14,532 nucleotides of DNA from RGIG2560 sp964418385 (GTDB lineage Bacteria; Patescibacteriota; Microgenomatia; UBA1400; PJMF01): the NCBI GenBank assembly GCA_964418385.1, contig CAYQLH010000020.1, positions 1 to 14,532 on the forward strand. The letters are read 5' to 3'. The position numbers were made by a program, and so were the translations under genes. The notes beneath the pieces were generated by a model that saw nothing but the letters and a program-made list of their open reading frames with translations, made no database searches and was not told where the DNA came from. Positions 1 through 7,095 of this stretch are shown here, piece by piece. The stretch's first letter is position 1; every line of letters begins with the position of its first letter.

Positions 1-975
1 ATTTTGGCAGTCTCAATGGCGATTACCAAGGCGGGCGCGCTCCAAGCTGGGAGACCACTTTACGAGCATGTGGCGCGACTTTTCGGTCGACCCACCGATC
101 GTTACGTGATGCCGATTCCAATGATGAACGTCCTCAACGGTGGTAAACACGCCATTAAGTCGTCTGATATGCAGGAGTTTATGCTAATGCCGATTGGACG
201 CGGCTCGGTTTGTGAGGCCGTGCGCGCGGGAGCAGAGATTTTTCACACTTTGGGCAAAATCCTCAAAGAAAAAGGTTTTGCCACGACGGTAGGCGACGAA
301 GGCGGTTATGCTCCCTCTCTTGGCAACAATGAAGCGCCACTGCAACTGATGGTAGATGCGATTGCAGCTGCTGGTTATCGTCCTGGTGAAGACGTCTGCA
401 TTGCTCTTGACCCCGCTGCAAGTGAATTTTACGATGCACAAAAACAAGTCTATCATCTTGCGACCGAAAACGCCAACCTCACAAGTGGCGGCATGATTGA
501 CAAATACGAAACGTGGCTTGACAATTATCCAATTGTTTCCATTGAAGACGGTCTGGCAGAAGATGACTGGAATGGTTTCGTGATTCAAACTCATTTACTT
601 GGTAGCCGTCTCCAAATTGTCGGTGATGATCTTTTTGTCACCAATCCGAAACGTTTGCAACACGGAATTGAGCTGGGTGCTGCTAATTCAATTCTGATTA
701 AACTTAATCAAATTGGCACGGTTTCAGAAACAATCGCAGCGATTAATTTAGCGCGTGAGCACAATTATACCGCGGTGGTCTCGCATCGTTCTGGCGAAAC
801 CGCAGATACGTTTATTGCTGACTTTGTGGTTGGCGCTGGCACTGGCCAAATTAAAACTGGCTCTGCCAGCCGCAGCGAACGAATTGCGAAATATAATCGT
901 TTGATGATGATTGAGCGTGAACTAGGTGAGCGAGCGGAATACGCACAATTTCCTTTTAATCGTCACGCGAATTAG
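1..975 (+). CDS. eno: Enolase (phosphopyruvate hydratase), 5'-truncated by window edge
   Basis: Interconverts 2-phosphoglycerate and phosphoenolpyruvate in glycolysis; cytosolic, Mg-dependent. The frame is open from base 1 (Ile-Leu-Ala-Val-Ser-Met-Ala), so roughly the first 100 residues of a usual 420-430-residue enolase lie outside the window and no start codon is present. Signature blocks appear in family order: MMNVLNGGKHA, QEFMLMP, GDEGGYAP, ALDPAASEF, SIEDGLAEDDW (metal ligand Glu), VGDDLFVTN (metal ligand Asp), ILIKLNQIGT (catalytic Lys), SHRSGET, and IKTGSASRSERIAKYN. All expected catalytic and metal-binding positions in the retained part are present. It ends TAG, 7 nt before the gpmI start, so the two are very likely co-transcribed consecutive glycolytic steps. 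Identification is secure. Confidence 0.98.
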   Translation: MLAVSMAITKAGALQAGRPLYEHVARLFGRPTDRYVMPIPMMNVLNGGKHAIKSSDMQEFMLMPIGRGSVCEAVRAGAEIFHTLGKILKEKGFATTVGDEGGYAPSLGNNEAPLQLMVDAIAAAGYRPGEDVCIALDPAASEFYDAQKQVYHLATENANLTSGGMIDKYETWLDNYPIVSIEDGLAEDDWNGFVIQTHLLGSRLQIVGDDLFVTNPKRLQHGIELGAANSILIKLNQIGTVSETIAAINLAREHNYTAVVSHRSGETADTFIADFVVGAGTGQIKTGSASRSERIAKYNRLMMIERELGERAEYAQFPFNRHAN

Positions 976-982
976 AAGAAAA

Positions 983-2546
983 ATGTCAAAAACAAGTAAG
1001 GTCCTTTTGATTATTATGGATGGCTGGGGATTGGCACCAGCTGGTCCCGGCAACGCAGTGACTCAAGCACACACACCATATTACGATCAATTAATGGCTG
1101 GAAAACTCGTGGCAAGCTTACAAGCATCTGGCGAAGCAGTGGGTTTGCCAGCAGGACAAATGGGGACGTCGGAAGTTAATCACTTGACTATTGGCAGTGG
1201 GCGGATTGTTTTCCAAGATTTGGTAAAAATAAATCACGCGATTGACGATAAAACGTTTTTCCGCAATCAAGCTTTTGTGAGCGCGTTTGAACACGTCAAA
1301 AAAAATCACTCGACGCTGCATATCCAAGGTTTGCTTTCTCCCGGTGGCGTCCATTCGCACGAAAATCACATTTTTTCACTTTTGCGAGCCGCCAAAGAGT
1401 ACGGTGTTGAACGCGTGTATTTGCATGTGTTTACCGATGGTCGTGATACTTTGCCGCAAACAGCAAAAAAATATGTTCAAGAGTTGGAGGCTTTTATCGC
1501 CGAAATTGGTTTGGGGCAAATTGCTTCGATTTCTGGACGTTATTACGCCATGGATCGTGATCATAATTGGGAGCGTACCGATAAAACATTTGATGTCTTA
1601 CAAGGCAGGGCTGACGGTGCACATCGCTTTCACTCAATTGAAGAAGCGATTGACGACGCTTACAAGCGTGGGGTGACCGACGAGTTTATCGAACCAGCGT
1701 TGATTGAAATTAATCATGACGGCGAAGTTGGGTCTATTTCCACGCATGACGCCGTGATTTTTGCTAATTTCCGCAATGATCGTACCAGACAGTTGACAGA
1801 ACGGANNNNNNNNNNTCCCAGGAACCTTCTATTTAATTGGAGATCAAATTAAAGATCAAGAAGATTTAGCATTCGTGACCATGACCAAATACAAACCGGA
1901 GTATCAAGTGTTAGTGGCATTTGAACCAGAAAACATAACTCACACTTTGGGCGAGGTGCTATCACGGGCTGGTAAAAAGCAATTGCGGGTCACAGAAACC
2001 GAAAAATTCGCGCATTTGACTTTCTTTTTTAACGCTAAGCGTGAAAGCGCTTTCGAGGGTGAAGACCGGATGATGATCGACTCCTACTCCGACATTAAAA
2101 CTCACGACGAAAAGCCATATATGCGCACGCCGGAAATCGCGAGGCGTTTGATCACAGAACTGAAAGACGGTCATTATGATTTTATTGCTACTAATTGGTG
2201 CAACGCCGATATGGTTGGGCATTCTGGAAAAATTGCGCCGACGATTGTCGGCGTGGAAACGATTGATCAGGCTTTAAGTGAAGTCGTGCCCGTAGCAGTT
2301 GCTAATGGTTACCACGTGATCATCACTGCCGATCACGGCAACGCTGAGGAAATGATTGATGAAACAACTGGTGAACCAAAGACTTCGCACACTACCAATC
2401 CCGTACCGTGCATTTTGGTCACCCCCGATGAAACAATTACCGAATTAACACACACCGATGGACTTTTGGCAGATGTAGCACCGACAATTTGTACGCTAAT
2501 GGCGCTACCAATTCCAGCAGAAATGACCGGTCGGTCGCTAGTCTAA
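983..2546 (+). CDS. gpmI: 2,3-bisphosphoglycerate-independent phosphoglycerate mutase, interrupted by an assembly gap
   Basis: Interconverts 3- and 2-phosphoglycerate; a two-domain Mn-dependent enzyme of the alkaline phosphatase superfamily, about 520 aa here (family about 510). The start is ATG 983 (MSKTSKVLLIIMDGWG), 7 nt after eno; an in-frame extension to 926 would overlap eno and is not family-like. Seen: metal ligand Asp13 in MDGWG; nucleophile Ser63 in MGTSEVNHLTIGSGR; GGVHSH; FTDGRDT; RYYAMDRD; FRNDRTRQLT; then after the gap ETEKFAHLTFFF, NADMVGHSG, TADHGNAEEM and TSHTTNPVP. Ten Ns (1806-1815) split it. The frame before the gap has codons starting at 1802, and after it at 1818 (PGTFYLIGDQ...), so the true missing length should be a multiple of 3, not 10. 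The frameshift is therefore an assembly artefact rather than a pseudogene. The Ser loop is GTSEVNH where many bacterial enzymes have GNSEVGH, and SPGGVHSH replaces the common SDGGVHSH. Confidence 0.96.
1806..1815. other. Assembly gap (10 N)
   Basis: Ten consecutive Ns lie inside gpmI between the FRNDRTRQLT block and PGTFYLIGDQ. The reading frame changes across it, so 10 is a placeholder length. Restoring the frame requires a gap length divisible by three. Family spacing suggests only a short stretch is missing. Confidence 0.99.
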
Positions 2547-2568
2547 TTGGGTAGAATTTAATTTCAAG

Positions 2569-4164
2569 TTAAGTGTGTGATGCTTCCGTTTCGGCCAAAA
2601 TTTTTTGTGCTCGCGCAAGCAGTTTTTGTTTATCGTTGCAACTAGCATCTTCAAGCACTTCTTCCAATAATTGGTTGAGAATTGTACCTAAAATGGGACC
2701 GGGCTTGAGATTAAAAGTTGACATTAAATCGTAGCCATCGATGGCCAAATCACGCACCTGCAGCGGTTGATGAAGTTGCTCGATCATGCGCGCTTTCATT
2801 TCTTCCAAACGCCAGCTAGTCTTGCGGGCATTACTACCGAGGCGATCGGCTTCACGCAAATCAAGAATATCATTGAGGTTTTCCAAACCTACTTGACGCA
2901 TAAAACGCCTGATTGCAGCGTCGGTGTTGTTGGAGTCGTAATGAAACATGTGATGGCGAACTAAAGTAAAAATGCGATCGACTTGCTCGTGCGGCAAACG
3001 TAAACGGCGAGCGATTTTTTTGGCGAGATGTGCGCCTACCACTTGGTGGCGGTAAAATGTGTATTGACCGTTGGTCATTGCTTGTGTGGCAGGTTTGCCG
3101 ATATCATGTAAAAGCGTCGCCAAACGGACAATCGGATCTGGGCTAGGGCACGAGGCGAGCGCGTCCAGCGAATGTACCCAAACGTCCGTCAGATGATGAC
3201 CGGATTGTGCCACGTCCTTAGCTTCGAGTAATTCCGGAATAATGTGTTGTAACAAGCCAGTTTCGTCCAAAAGCATGATTCCTTCTTTAGGGTAATCGCT
3301 AGCAAGAATTTTGAGCAGTTCATCGCGAATACGCTCAAACGAAATGGTGGTTAAAAGTTCATGATTGTGTTTAATGCTTTCATACGTATTTTCTTCAATA
3401 GCAAAATTCAGCTGAACGCTGAGGCGAATAGCACGCAAAAGCCGCAGTGCATCTTCTTGAAAACGCTCATCGGGCACACCGATGGTACACACCAAGTTGT
3501 CACGCAAATCATTAAGACCGTGGTGAGCATCAATTAATTCATAGTCAGACTCCGCGACGGTGAGTGTCTGCGGAAATTGCGATTGCGAAAAAATCTGTTC
3601 CAAAAATGGCAACGGAAAAGTCAGTGCCAACGCGTTGATGGTAAAATCGCGCCGCGTCAGGTCTTCAAAAATTGTTTCTCCCCATTCAAGATGACTGGGC
3701 TGGCGATTGTTGAGTTCATATTTTTCACCCACACGATAGGTAGTAATTTCGTAATTTTTAAGTGGATGAGCAATCGTGGGATATTGCGGCAGCGTCAACG
3801 ATTCGTGAAGTCGAGTGGCAGAACCAACATCAATCCGATCAACACGCACATTATTAGCCACCGGTGTTTCCTTTTCTGGTGGCAAACCCATAAGCTCGCG
3901 CAAATCTTGCGGTGTAATACTCACCGTACCAAATTGATTTTTATAAAAACTTTTAGAAAAAACTGTCATGATTTGCTCTGGGCGAGCGTTGGTAGTATAG
4001 TCAAAATCGTCACTTTTGATTGGCGCATTAGTTTGATAGTAACCCAAAGCGTTGGCTAAAACGTCGCGCACGCTGCCACCGATAAGAAAGCCCTCATAGC
4101 CGCTTTTTTTGAGGCAGTAGATGATGTAAAGTGCAGATGTGGGCAAAGTTAGGGACGGAGGCAT
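2569..4164 (-). CDS. cca: CCA-adding tRNA nucleotidyltransferase / poly(A) polymerase family, with HD domain
   Basis: Class II nucleotidyltransferase expected to build or repair the 3'-CCA end of tRNA, or less likely to polyadenylate RNA; cytosolic, 531 aa. Seen in order: flexible-loop motif GGSVRD (29-34); DFDYTT (53-58) with the two metal-binding carboxylates; FGTVSI (78-83); EITTYR (139-144); RRDFTINA (171-178); nucleotide-recognition block EDALRLLRAIR (237-247); HD phosphohydrolase-like domain from about 345 with HDIGKP (353-358) and distal VRHH. Between FGTV and EITTYR lies an insert of roughly 50 residues (about 84-135, ELMGLPPEKE...ATRLHES) that is longer than usual in the family. ATG 4164 is chosen because the domain starts about 20 residues later, as expected. 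No Shine-Dalgarno is evident. It is convergent with gpmI (22-bp gap) and divergent from recJ. CCA versus poly(A) specificity cannot be decided from motifs alone. Confidence 0.93.
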   Translation of the reverse strand: MPPSLTLPTSALYIIYCLKKSGYEGFLIGGSVRDVLANALGYYQTNAPIKSDDFDYTTNARPEQIMTVFSKSFYKNQFGTVSITPQDLRELMGLPPEKETPVANNVRVDRIDVGSATRLHESLTLPQYPTIAHPLKNYEITTYRVGEKYELNNRQPSHLEWGETIFEDLTRRDFTINALALTFPLPFLEQIFSQSQFPQTLTVAESDYELIDAHHGLNDLRDNLVCTIGVPDERFQEDALRLLRAIRLSVQLNFAIEENTYESIKHNHELLTTISFERIRDELLKILASDYPKEGIMLLDETGLLQHIIPELLEAKDVAQSGHHLTDVWVHSLDALASCPSPDPIVRLATLLHDIGKPATQAMTNGQYTFYRHQVVGAHLAKKIARRLRLPHEQVDRIFTLVRHHMFHYDSNNTDAAIRRFMRQVGLENLNDILDLREADRLGSNARKTSWRLEEMKARMIEQLHQPLQVRDLAIDGYDLMSTFNLKPGPILGTILNQLLEEVLEDASCNDKQKLLARAQKILAETEASHT

Positions 4165-4223
4165 ACAAATTTCTCGCTGTGTGCGCCTTTCTTTAACTTC
4201 TTTTTAACTTGACAAGATAACGT

Positions 4224-4229
4224 ATTATA
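4224..4229 (-). promoter_or_regulatory. Candidate -10 box for the CCA-adding enzyme
   Basis: A perfect TATAAT on the minus strand lies 59 nt upstream of ATG 4164, giving a leader of about 50 nt. No good -35 is present at 16-18 bp and there is no TGN extension, so support is modest. It sits in the 125-bp divergent region shared with recJ. Confidence 0.4.
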
Positions 4230-4273
4230 ACCGATTTTTTGCTTAATTGAACGAGCAAATTTCCGCTTTTTCG

Positions 4274-4282
4274 TGCTATAAT
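4274..4282 (+). promoter_or_regulatory. Extended -10 promoter of recJ (leaderless)
   Basis: TGCTATAAT is a consensus extended -10 element. TATAAT ends at 4282 and the recJ ATG begins at 4290, leaving 7 nt, so the expected transcription start falls on or next to the A of the start codon. No convincing -35 or Shine-Dalgarno is present. The mRNA is predicted to be leaderless. Confidence 0.7.
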
Positions 4283-4289
4283 CGCCAAC

Positions 4290-5972
4290 ATGAAAGTCTC
4301 AACTCGCTGGCAAATTTTAAACAAACACGTTGTGAATCGGATTGATGAATTTCAAGATGTAATTTTAGCCAATCGTCACTGGACAAGTCGTGACCTTACG
4401 CAAACACTTGATTGGCGTGAGTTAACACCGGAAAATTTAAAAATTGACCCCACCCAATTGCAACTCGCGCTTGAAAGAATTTTGCAAGCGCGCGAACAAA
4501 AGCAAAAAGTGCTGATTTTTGGCGATTACGACGTTGATGGCAATGGCGCGAGCGCGATTGCGTGGCAAGGTTTGCAGACAATTGGAATTCAAGCAACACC
4601 GTTCATCCCCCATCGTTTTCGTCACGGTTACGGGATGTCGGTGACAGCGCTTGAAGAGATTTGTGCCGCTAGTCAGCCAGATTTAATTATCACGGTGGAT
4701 AACGGTATCACAGCCCGGCCAGCACTTGAATTTTGCGCCGAGCGGGGCATTGATGTGATTGTGACCGATCATCACCAAGCTGATCAAACACAAAAAAAAC
4801 TGCCTTGTCTCGCGATCGTGCAAACTACAGCTCTTGCTGGTGCTGGTGTCGCGTGGTTTTTGATGTGGCAACTGGGGCGAAAAGTTTTGGGCGACCCAAA
4901 AGCGCAAAAACTAGCCCAAAGCTGGTTAGATTTACTTGCTTTGGCGACAATTGTGGATCAAGTGCCGCTTGTTGGTTTTAATCGTCAACTTGTCAAAGCG
5001 GGTATTGTCCAATTGCGTCAAAGTAAACGTCCCGGTATCGTCGCTTTGTGTCAAGCTGCTGGGTTAAAACAAGCCTCGTTGAGTACGCACGATATTGGTT
5101 TTAGCCTGGGACCGCGCATCAATGCGATTGGTCGGCTCACCAACACCTTAGAAGCACTGCGGCTTTTGTGCACCAACAAATTGGCTTATGCGAAGACACT
5201 AGCAGCGACACTTTCCAACGTCAATCGCTCACGCCAAGAACTCACCAACGAGATGTTTGAGTTGGCGTGCGCACAAATTGACCCTGAGCATTTGGATAAA
5301 ATCGTGATCGTAGCAGATCAGAATTTTCACGAAGGTATTATTGGTTTGATCGCGAGTAAACTCGTGGACACGTATCACCGCCCAGCACTGGCAATTGCAA
5401 TTGGCAAGGAAGTTGCGAAAGGTTCAGCACGGTCGATCGAAGGTTTTAATATTACTGATTTCATCCGCCAATTTCGCGCAAAACTTCTTGATGCTGGTGG
5501 TCACGCGATGGCCGCCGGTTTCGGCTTGCGACCCGAAATGCTAAAAACAGTCATGGATGCAATGCGTGAGTGTGCTAATACTCAAATTAGCGATGAACAA
5601 TTAATTCCCACGCTCACCGCGGAAACGGAAGTGGCGCCAGAAGTGCTTTTCCACCCATTGGTGCCAGCACTTTTAGAGCAACTAGAGCCTTTTGGTCCCG
5701 GCAATCCGGAAATTGCAGTTGTCGTGACAGCGAAAGTTTTTGGCGTCCGTCAACTTGGCAGCGAGCAACAGCATTTACGAGTGGATTTGATGTGCGCTGG
5801 ACGACGCTTTTTAAATGTTTTGGTGTGGAATTATCGTGATCATGACATCGTGCCACCAAAAAATGGTGCGGTACTGCAAGTTTTGGGACAACTGCAAATC
5901 AACGAATATAACGGTCGCCGCTCGCCGCAACTTTTGGCTTTAGATTGGCATGAAGCATCAGAAGCTAAATAA
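4290..5972 (+). CDS. recJ: Single-stranded-DNA-specific 5'-3' exonuclease RecJ
   Basis: 5'-3' ssDNA exonuclease of the DHH superfamily used in recombination and repair; cytosolic, Mn/Mg-dependent, 560 aa (typical 550-600). Seen: motif I DYDVDG (79-84); TVDNGI (135-140); the DHH motif TDHHQ (159-163); ALATIVDQVPL (217-227) with its metal-ligand Asp; GFSLGPRINAIGRL (270-283); HEGIIGLIASKL; KGSARSIEGFN; DHHA1 signature GGHAMAAG (403-410); and a C-terminal OB-like segment with EPFGPGNPE. The segment between TDHHQ and LAGAGVAW is short and lacks the usual NP...YPF spacer, a small deviation. The promoter is directly upstream and predicts a leaderless mRNA. It is divergent from the CCA gene. Its 3' end faces repeat copy R1 and the seven-helix membrane gene. 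Confidence 0.96.
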   Translation: MKVSTRWQILNKHVVNRIDEFQDVILANRHWTSRDLTQTLDWRELTPENLKIDPTQLQLALERILQAREQKQKVLIFGDYDVDGNGASAIAWQGLQTIGIQATPFIPHRFRHGYGMSVTALEEICAASQPDLIITVDNGITARPALEFCAERGIDVIVTDHHQADQTQKKLPCLAIVQTTALAGAGVAWFLMWQLGRKVLGDPKAQKLAQSWLDLLALATIVDQVPLVGFNRQLVKAGIVQLRQSKRPGIVALCQAAGLKQASLSTHDIGFSLGPRINAIGRLTNTLEALRLLCTNKLAYAKTLAATLSNVNRSRQELTNEMFELACAQIDPEHLDKIVIVADQNFHEGIIGLIASKLVDTYHRPALAIAIGKEVAKGSARSIEGFNITDFIRQFRAKLLDAGGHAMAAGFGLRPEMLKTVMDAMRECANTQISDEQLIPTLTAETEVAPEVLFHPLVPALLEQLEPFGPGNPEIAVVVTAKVFGVRQLGSEQQHLRVDLMCAGRRFLNVLVWNYRDHDIVPPKNGAVLQVLGQLQINEYNGRRSPQLLALDWHEASEAK

Positions 5973-5993
5973 GACACTCAAATTTGGCAAATT

Positions 5994-6086
5994 TATCTCA
6001 ACTAATTTTAGTCGAATTAAATTTTTATCTCAACTAATATGCCTGGAAAAGTACATTTCTATCTCAACTAATTTTAGTCGAATTAA
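5994..6086 (-). repeat. Dispersed palindromic element, copy R1
   Basis: A 93-bp element formed of three units starting TATCTCAACTAA at 5994, 6026 and 6060 (spacing 32 and 34 bp). Units 1 and 3 carry ACTAATTTTAGTCGAATTAA; unit 2 carries the non-palindromic core AATATGCCTGG. A fourth partial unit (TACCTCAACTAA, 6092-6103) follows inside the coding end of the membrane gene. Over the 61-bp right part (6026-6086) it differs from R2 at 5 positions and from R3 at 8. It supplies the TAA stop (6083-6085) of the minus-strand gene. The arms pair perfectly, with one G-U each, only as minus-strand RNA. Confidence 0.9.
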
Positions 6087-6925
6087 TTTTTTACCTCAAC
6101 TAAATTATAATTGGGTGTAGCGACAGATTGACTATTTTTCTGACTGCTTAAATGCTGCCCCAAACCAATCAAATTAACAACAATAATCGCAATGGTGGGT
6201 ATCATAATACAACGGCGCATGCGACGTCTGAGCACAGTAATTTCTTTGTCGCTAAAATCGCTTGATGTGGGAATAGAATAGCGAGTCTGCCAGCGAAAAA
6301 AGACAAACCCAACGACATCACCAACAAAAAGAGTGGCGCTGATAGAAAAACCAATGAACAGCCACAGCGCTTGAGTGTCATTTAATTGCGAGAAGCGACT
6401 GAGAATCCCAACGCCGGCCACAAGGAGCACAAAATTAATAATCATGGTAATGATAGTAATGGTACTAGCAAGTTTGACTAAGTGATGACGAACGTTGGCA
6501 ACGCCCACAACGGCAATAGAGCTGGCATAATAGGCACCAAGAAAAACAACCAACACTACTGGCGCAAAATTGTCGTCCAAAAAGCCAGTTGGCAAGATAT
6601 TCCAATGGGCGGCACAAAACAACATAATGAGGACAGTGGTATAGAAAATACCGATATTGGCAACGGTGTACCAAGGTTTGTTTTTGAACATATTCGCGTA
6701 AAGACAGTTGCTAAAAAACATGGTGACGATGCTCGCAAAAAAAACGTAAGCCAGTGTGCTTTCAAGACGCTGCAGACTCGCAGCACCGAGTGAGGCCTGA
6801 ATGCTATTGTCAAAGATAAATGTTAAAATAACAAGCGCCAGGCTTACCAGCATCGTAAAATGGGAAATTGTTGCCAACCACCATAAACTTTTGGCTACTT
6901 TTTCGTATGCAATTTTAATTTTCAT
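6083..6925 (-). CDS. Seven-helix integral membrane protein, unknown function
   Basis: 280 aa, not recognised as a known family. Hydrophobic segments at about 15-38, 55-78, 84-106, 117-140, 148-172, 182-206 and 236-257 suggest seven membrane helices. A short basic stretch (LRRRMRRC, near 228-235) sits before the last helix and the tail is polar. No catalytic motif is evident. Start ATG 6925 is preceded by a consensus-spaced promoter whose -10 ends 6 nt upstream, so the mRNA is probably leaderless. The C-terminal residues NLVEVKN and the stop codon are encoded by repeat-derived sequence (partial fourth unit plus the edge of R1), so the natural C-terminus may have been altered by the element. 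Neighbouring genes are envelope glycosyltransferases, which only weakly suggests an envelope role. Confidence 0.85.
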   Translation of the reverse strand: MKIKIAYEKVAKSLWWLATISHFTMLVSLALVILTFIFDNSIQASLGAASLQRLESTLAYVFFASIVTMFFSNCLYANMFKNKPWYTVANIGIFYTTVLIMLFCAAHWNILPTGFLDDNFAPVVLVVFLGAYYASSIAVVGVANVRHHLVKLASTITIITMIINFVLLVAGVGILSRFSQLNDTQALWLFIGFSISATLFVGDVVGFVFFRWQTRYSIPTSSDFSDKEITVLRRRMRRCIMIPTIAIIVVNLIGLGQHLSSQKNSQSVATPNYNLVEVKN

Positions 6926-6931
6926 GAGATT

Positions 6932-6960
6932 ATCATATCATATGATAAGTATTGTGTAAA
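6932..6960 (-). promoter_or_regulatory. Promoter of seven-helix membrane gene with overlapping palindrome
   Basis: On the minus strand: TTTACA (6960-6955), a 17-bp spacer, TGA-TATGAT extended -10 (6937-6932), then 6 nt to ATG 6925. A 12-bp perfect palindrome TATCATATGATA (6936-6947) overlaps the -10 and spacer, a position suited to a repressor operator. The transcript is predicted leaderless. Confidence 0.7.
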
Positions 6961-7004
6961 GAGAAACCGCAATAAATTATCAATGCTAAAAGATGGTGAT
7001 TTTA

Positions 7005-7095
7005 TATTGACTAATTTTAATCGAATTAAGTTGCTATCTCGACTAATACGCCTGGAAAACTGCATTTCTATCTCGACTAATTTTAGTCGAATTAA
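7005..7095 (-). repeat. Dispersed palindromic element, copy R2
   Basis: A 91-bp copy in the same orientation as R1 and R3. The left palindrome (7008-7025) is degenerate; the middle unit is TATCTCGACTAATACGCCTGG; the right palindrome TCGACTAATTTTAGTCGA (7073-7090) is perfect, with 8-bp arms and a 2-nt centre. It supplies the TAA stop (7092-7094) of the GT39-like gene. It lies between that gene and the promoter of the seven-helix gene. Confidence 0.9.

Noticed and set aside
184..594. 136-codon minus-strand ORF opposite enolase
   Set aside because: Lies wholly within conserved enolase motifs on the other strand; shadow ORF.
926..982. Upstream in-frame start for gpmI
   Set aside because: It lies within the enolase coding end and adds residues unlike the family; MSKTSKVLLIIMDGWG from ATG 983 matches the usual N-terminus.
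3577..4059. 160-codon ORF on the plus strand opposite the CCA gene
   Set aside because: Antisense shadow of a clearly conserved coding sequence; no motif, promoter or ribosome site.
4209..4228. TTGACA followed by TATTAT on the plus strand as a recJ promoter
   Set aside because: The spacing is only 8 bp; the extended -10 at 4274-4282 is better placed for recJ.
5994..6103. Repeats at 32-34 bp spacing as a mini CRISPR array
   Set aside because: The repeat part is only about 12-13 bp, the would-be spacers of units 1 and 3 are identical palindromic sequence, the same block recurs elsewhere, and no cas gene is present.
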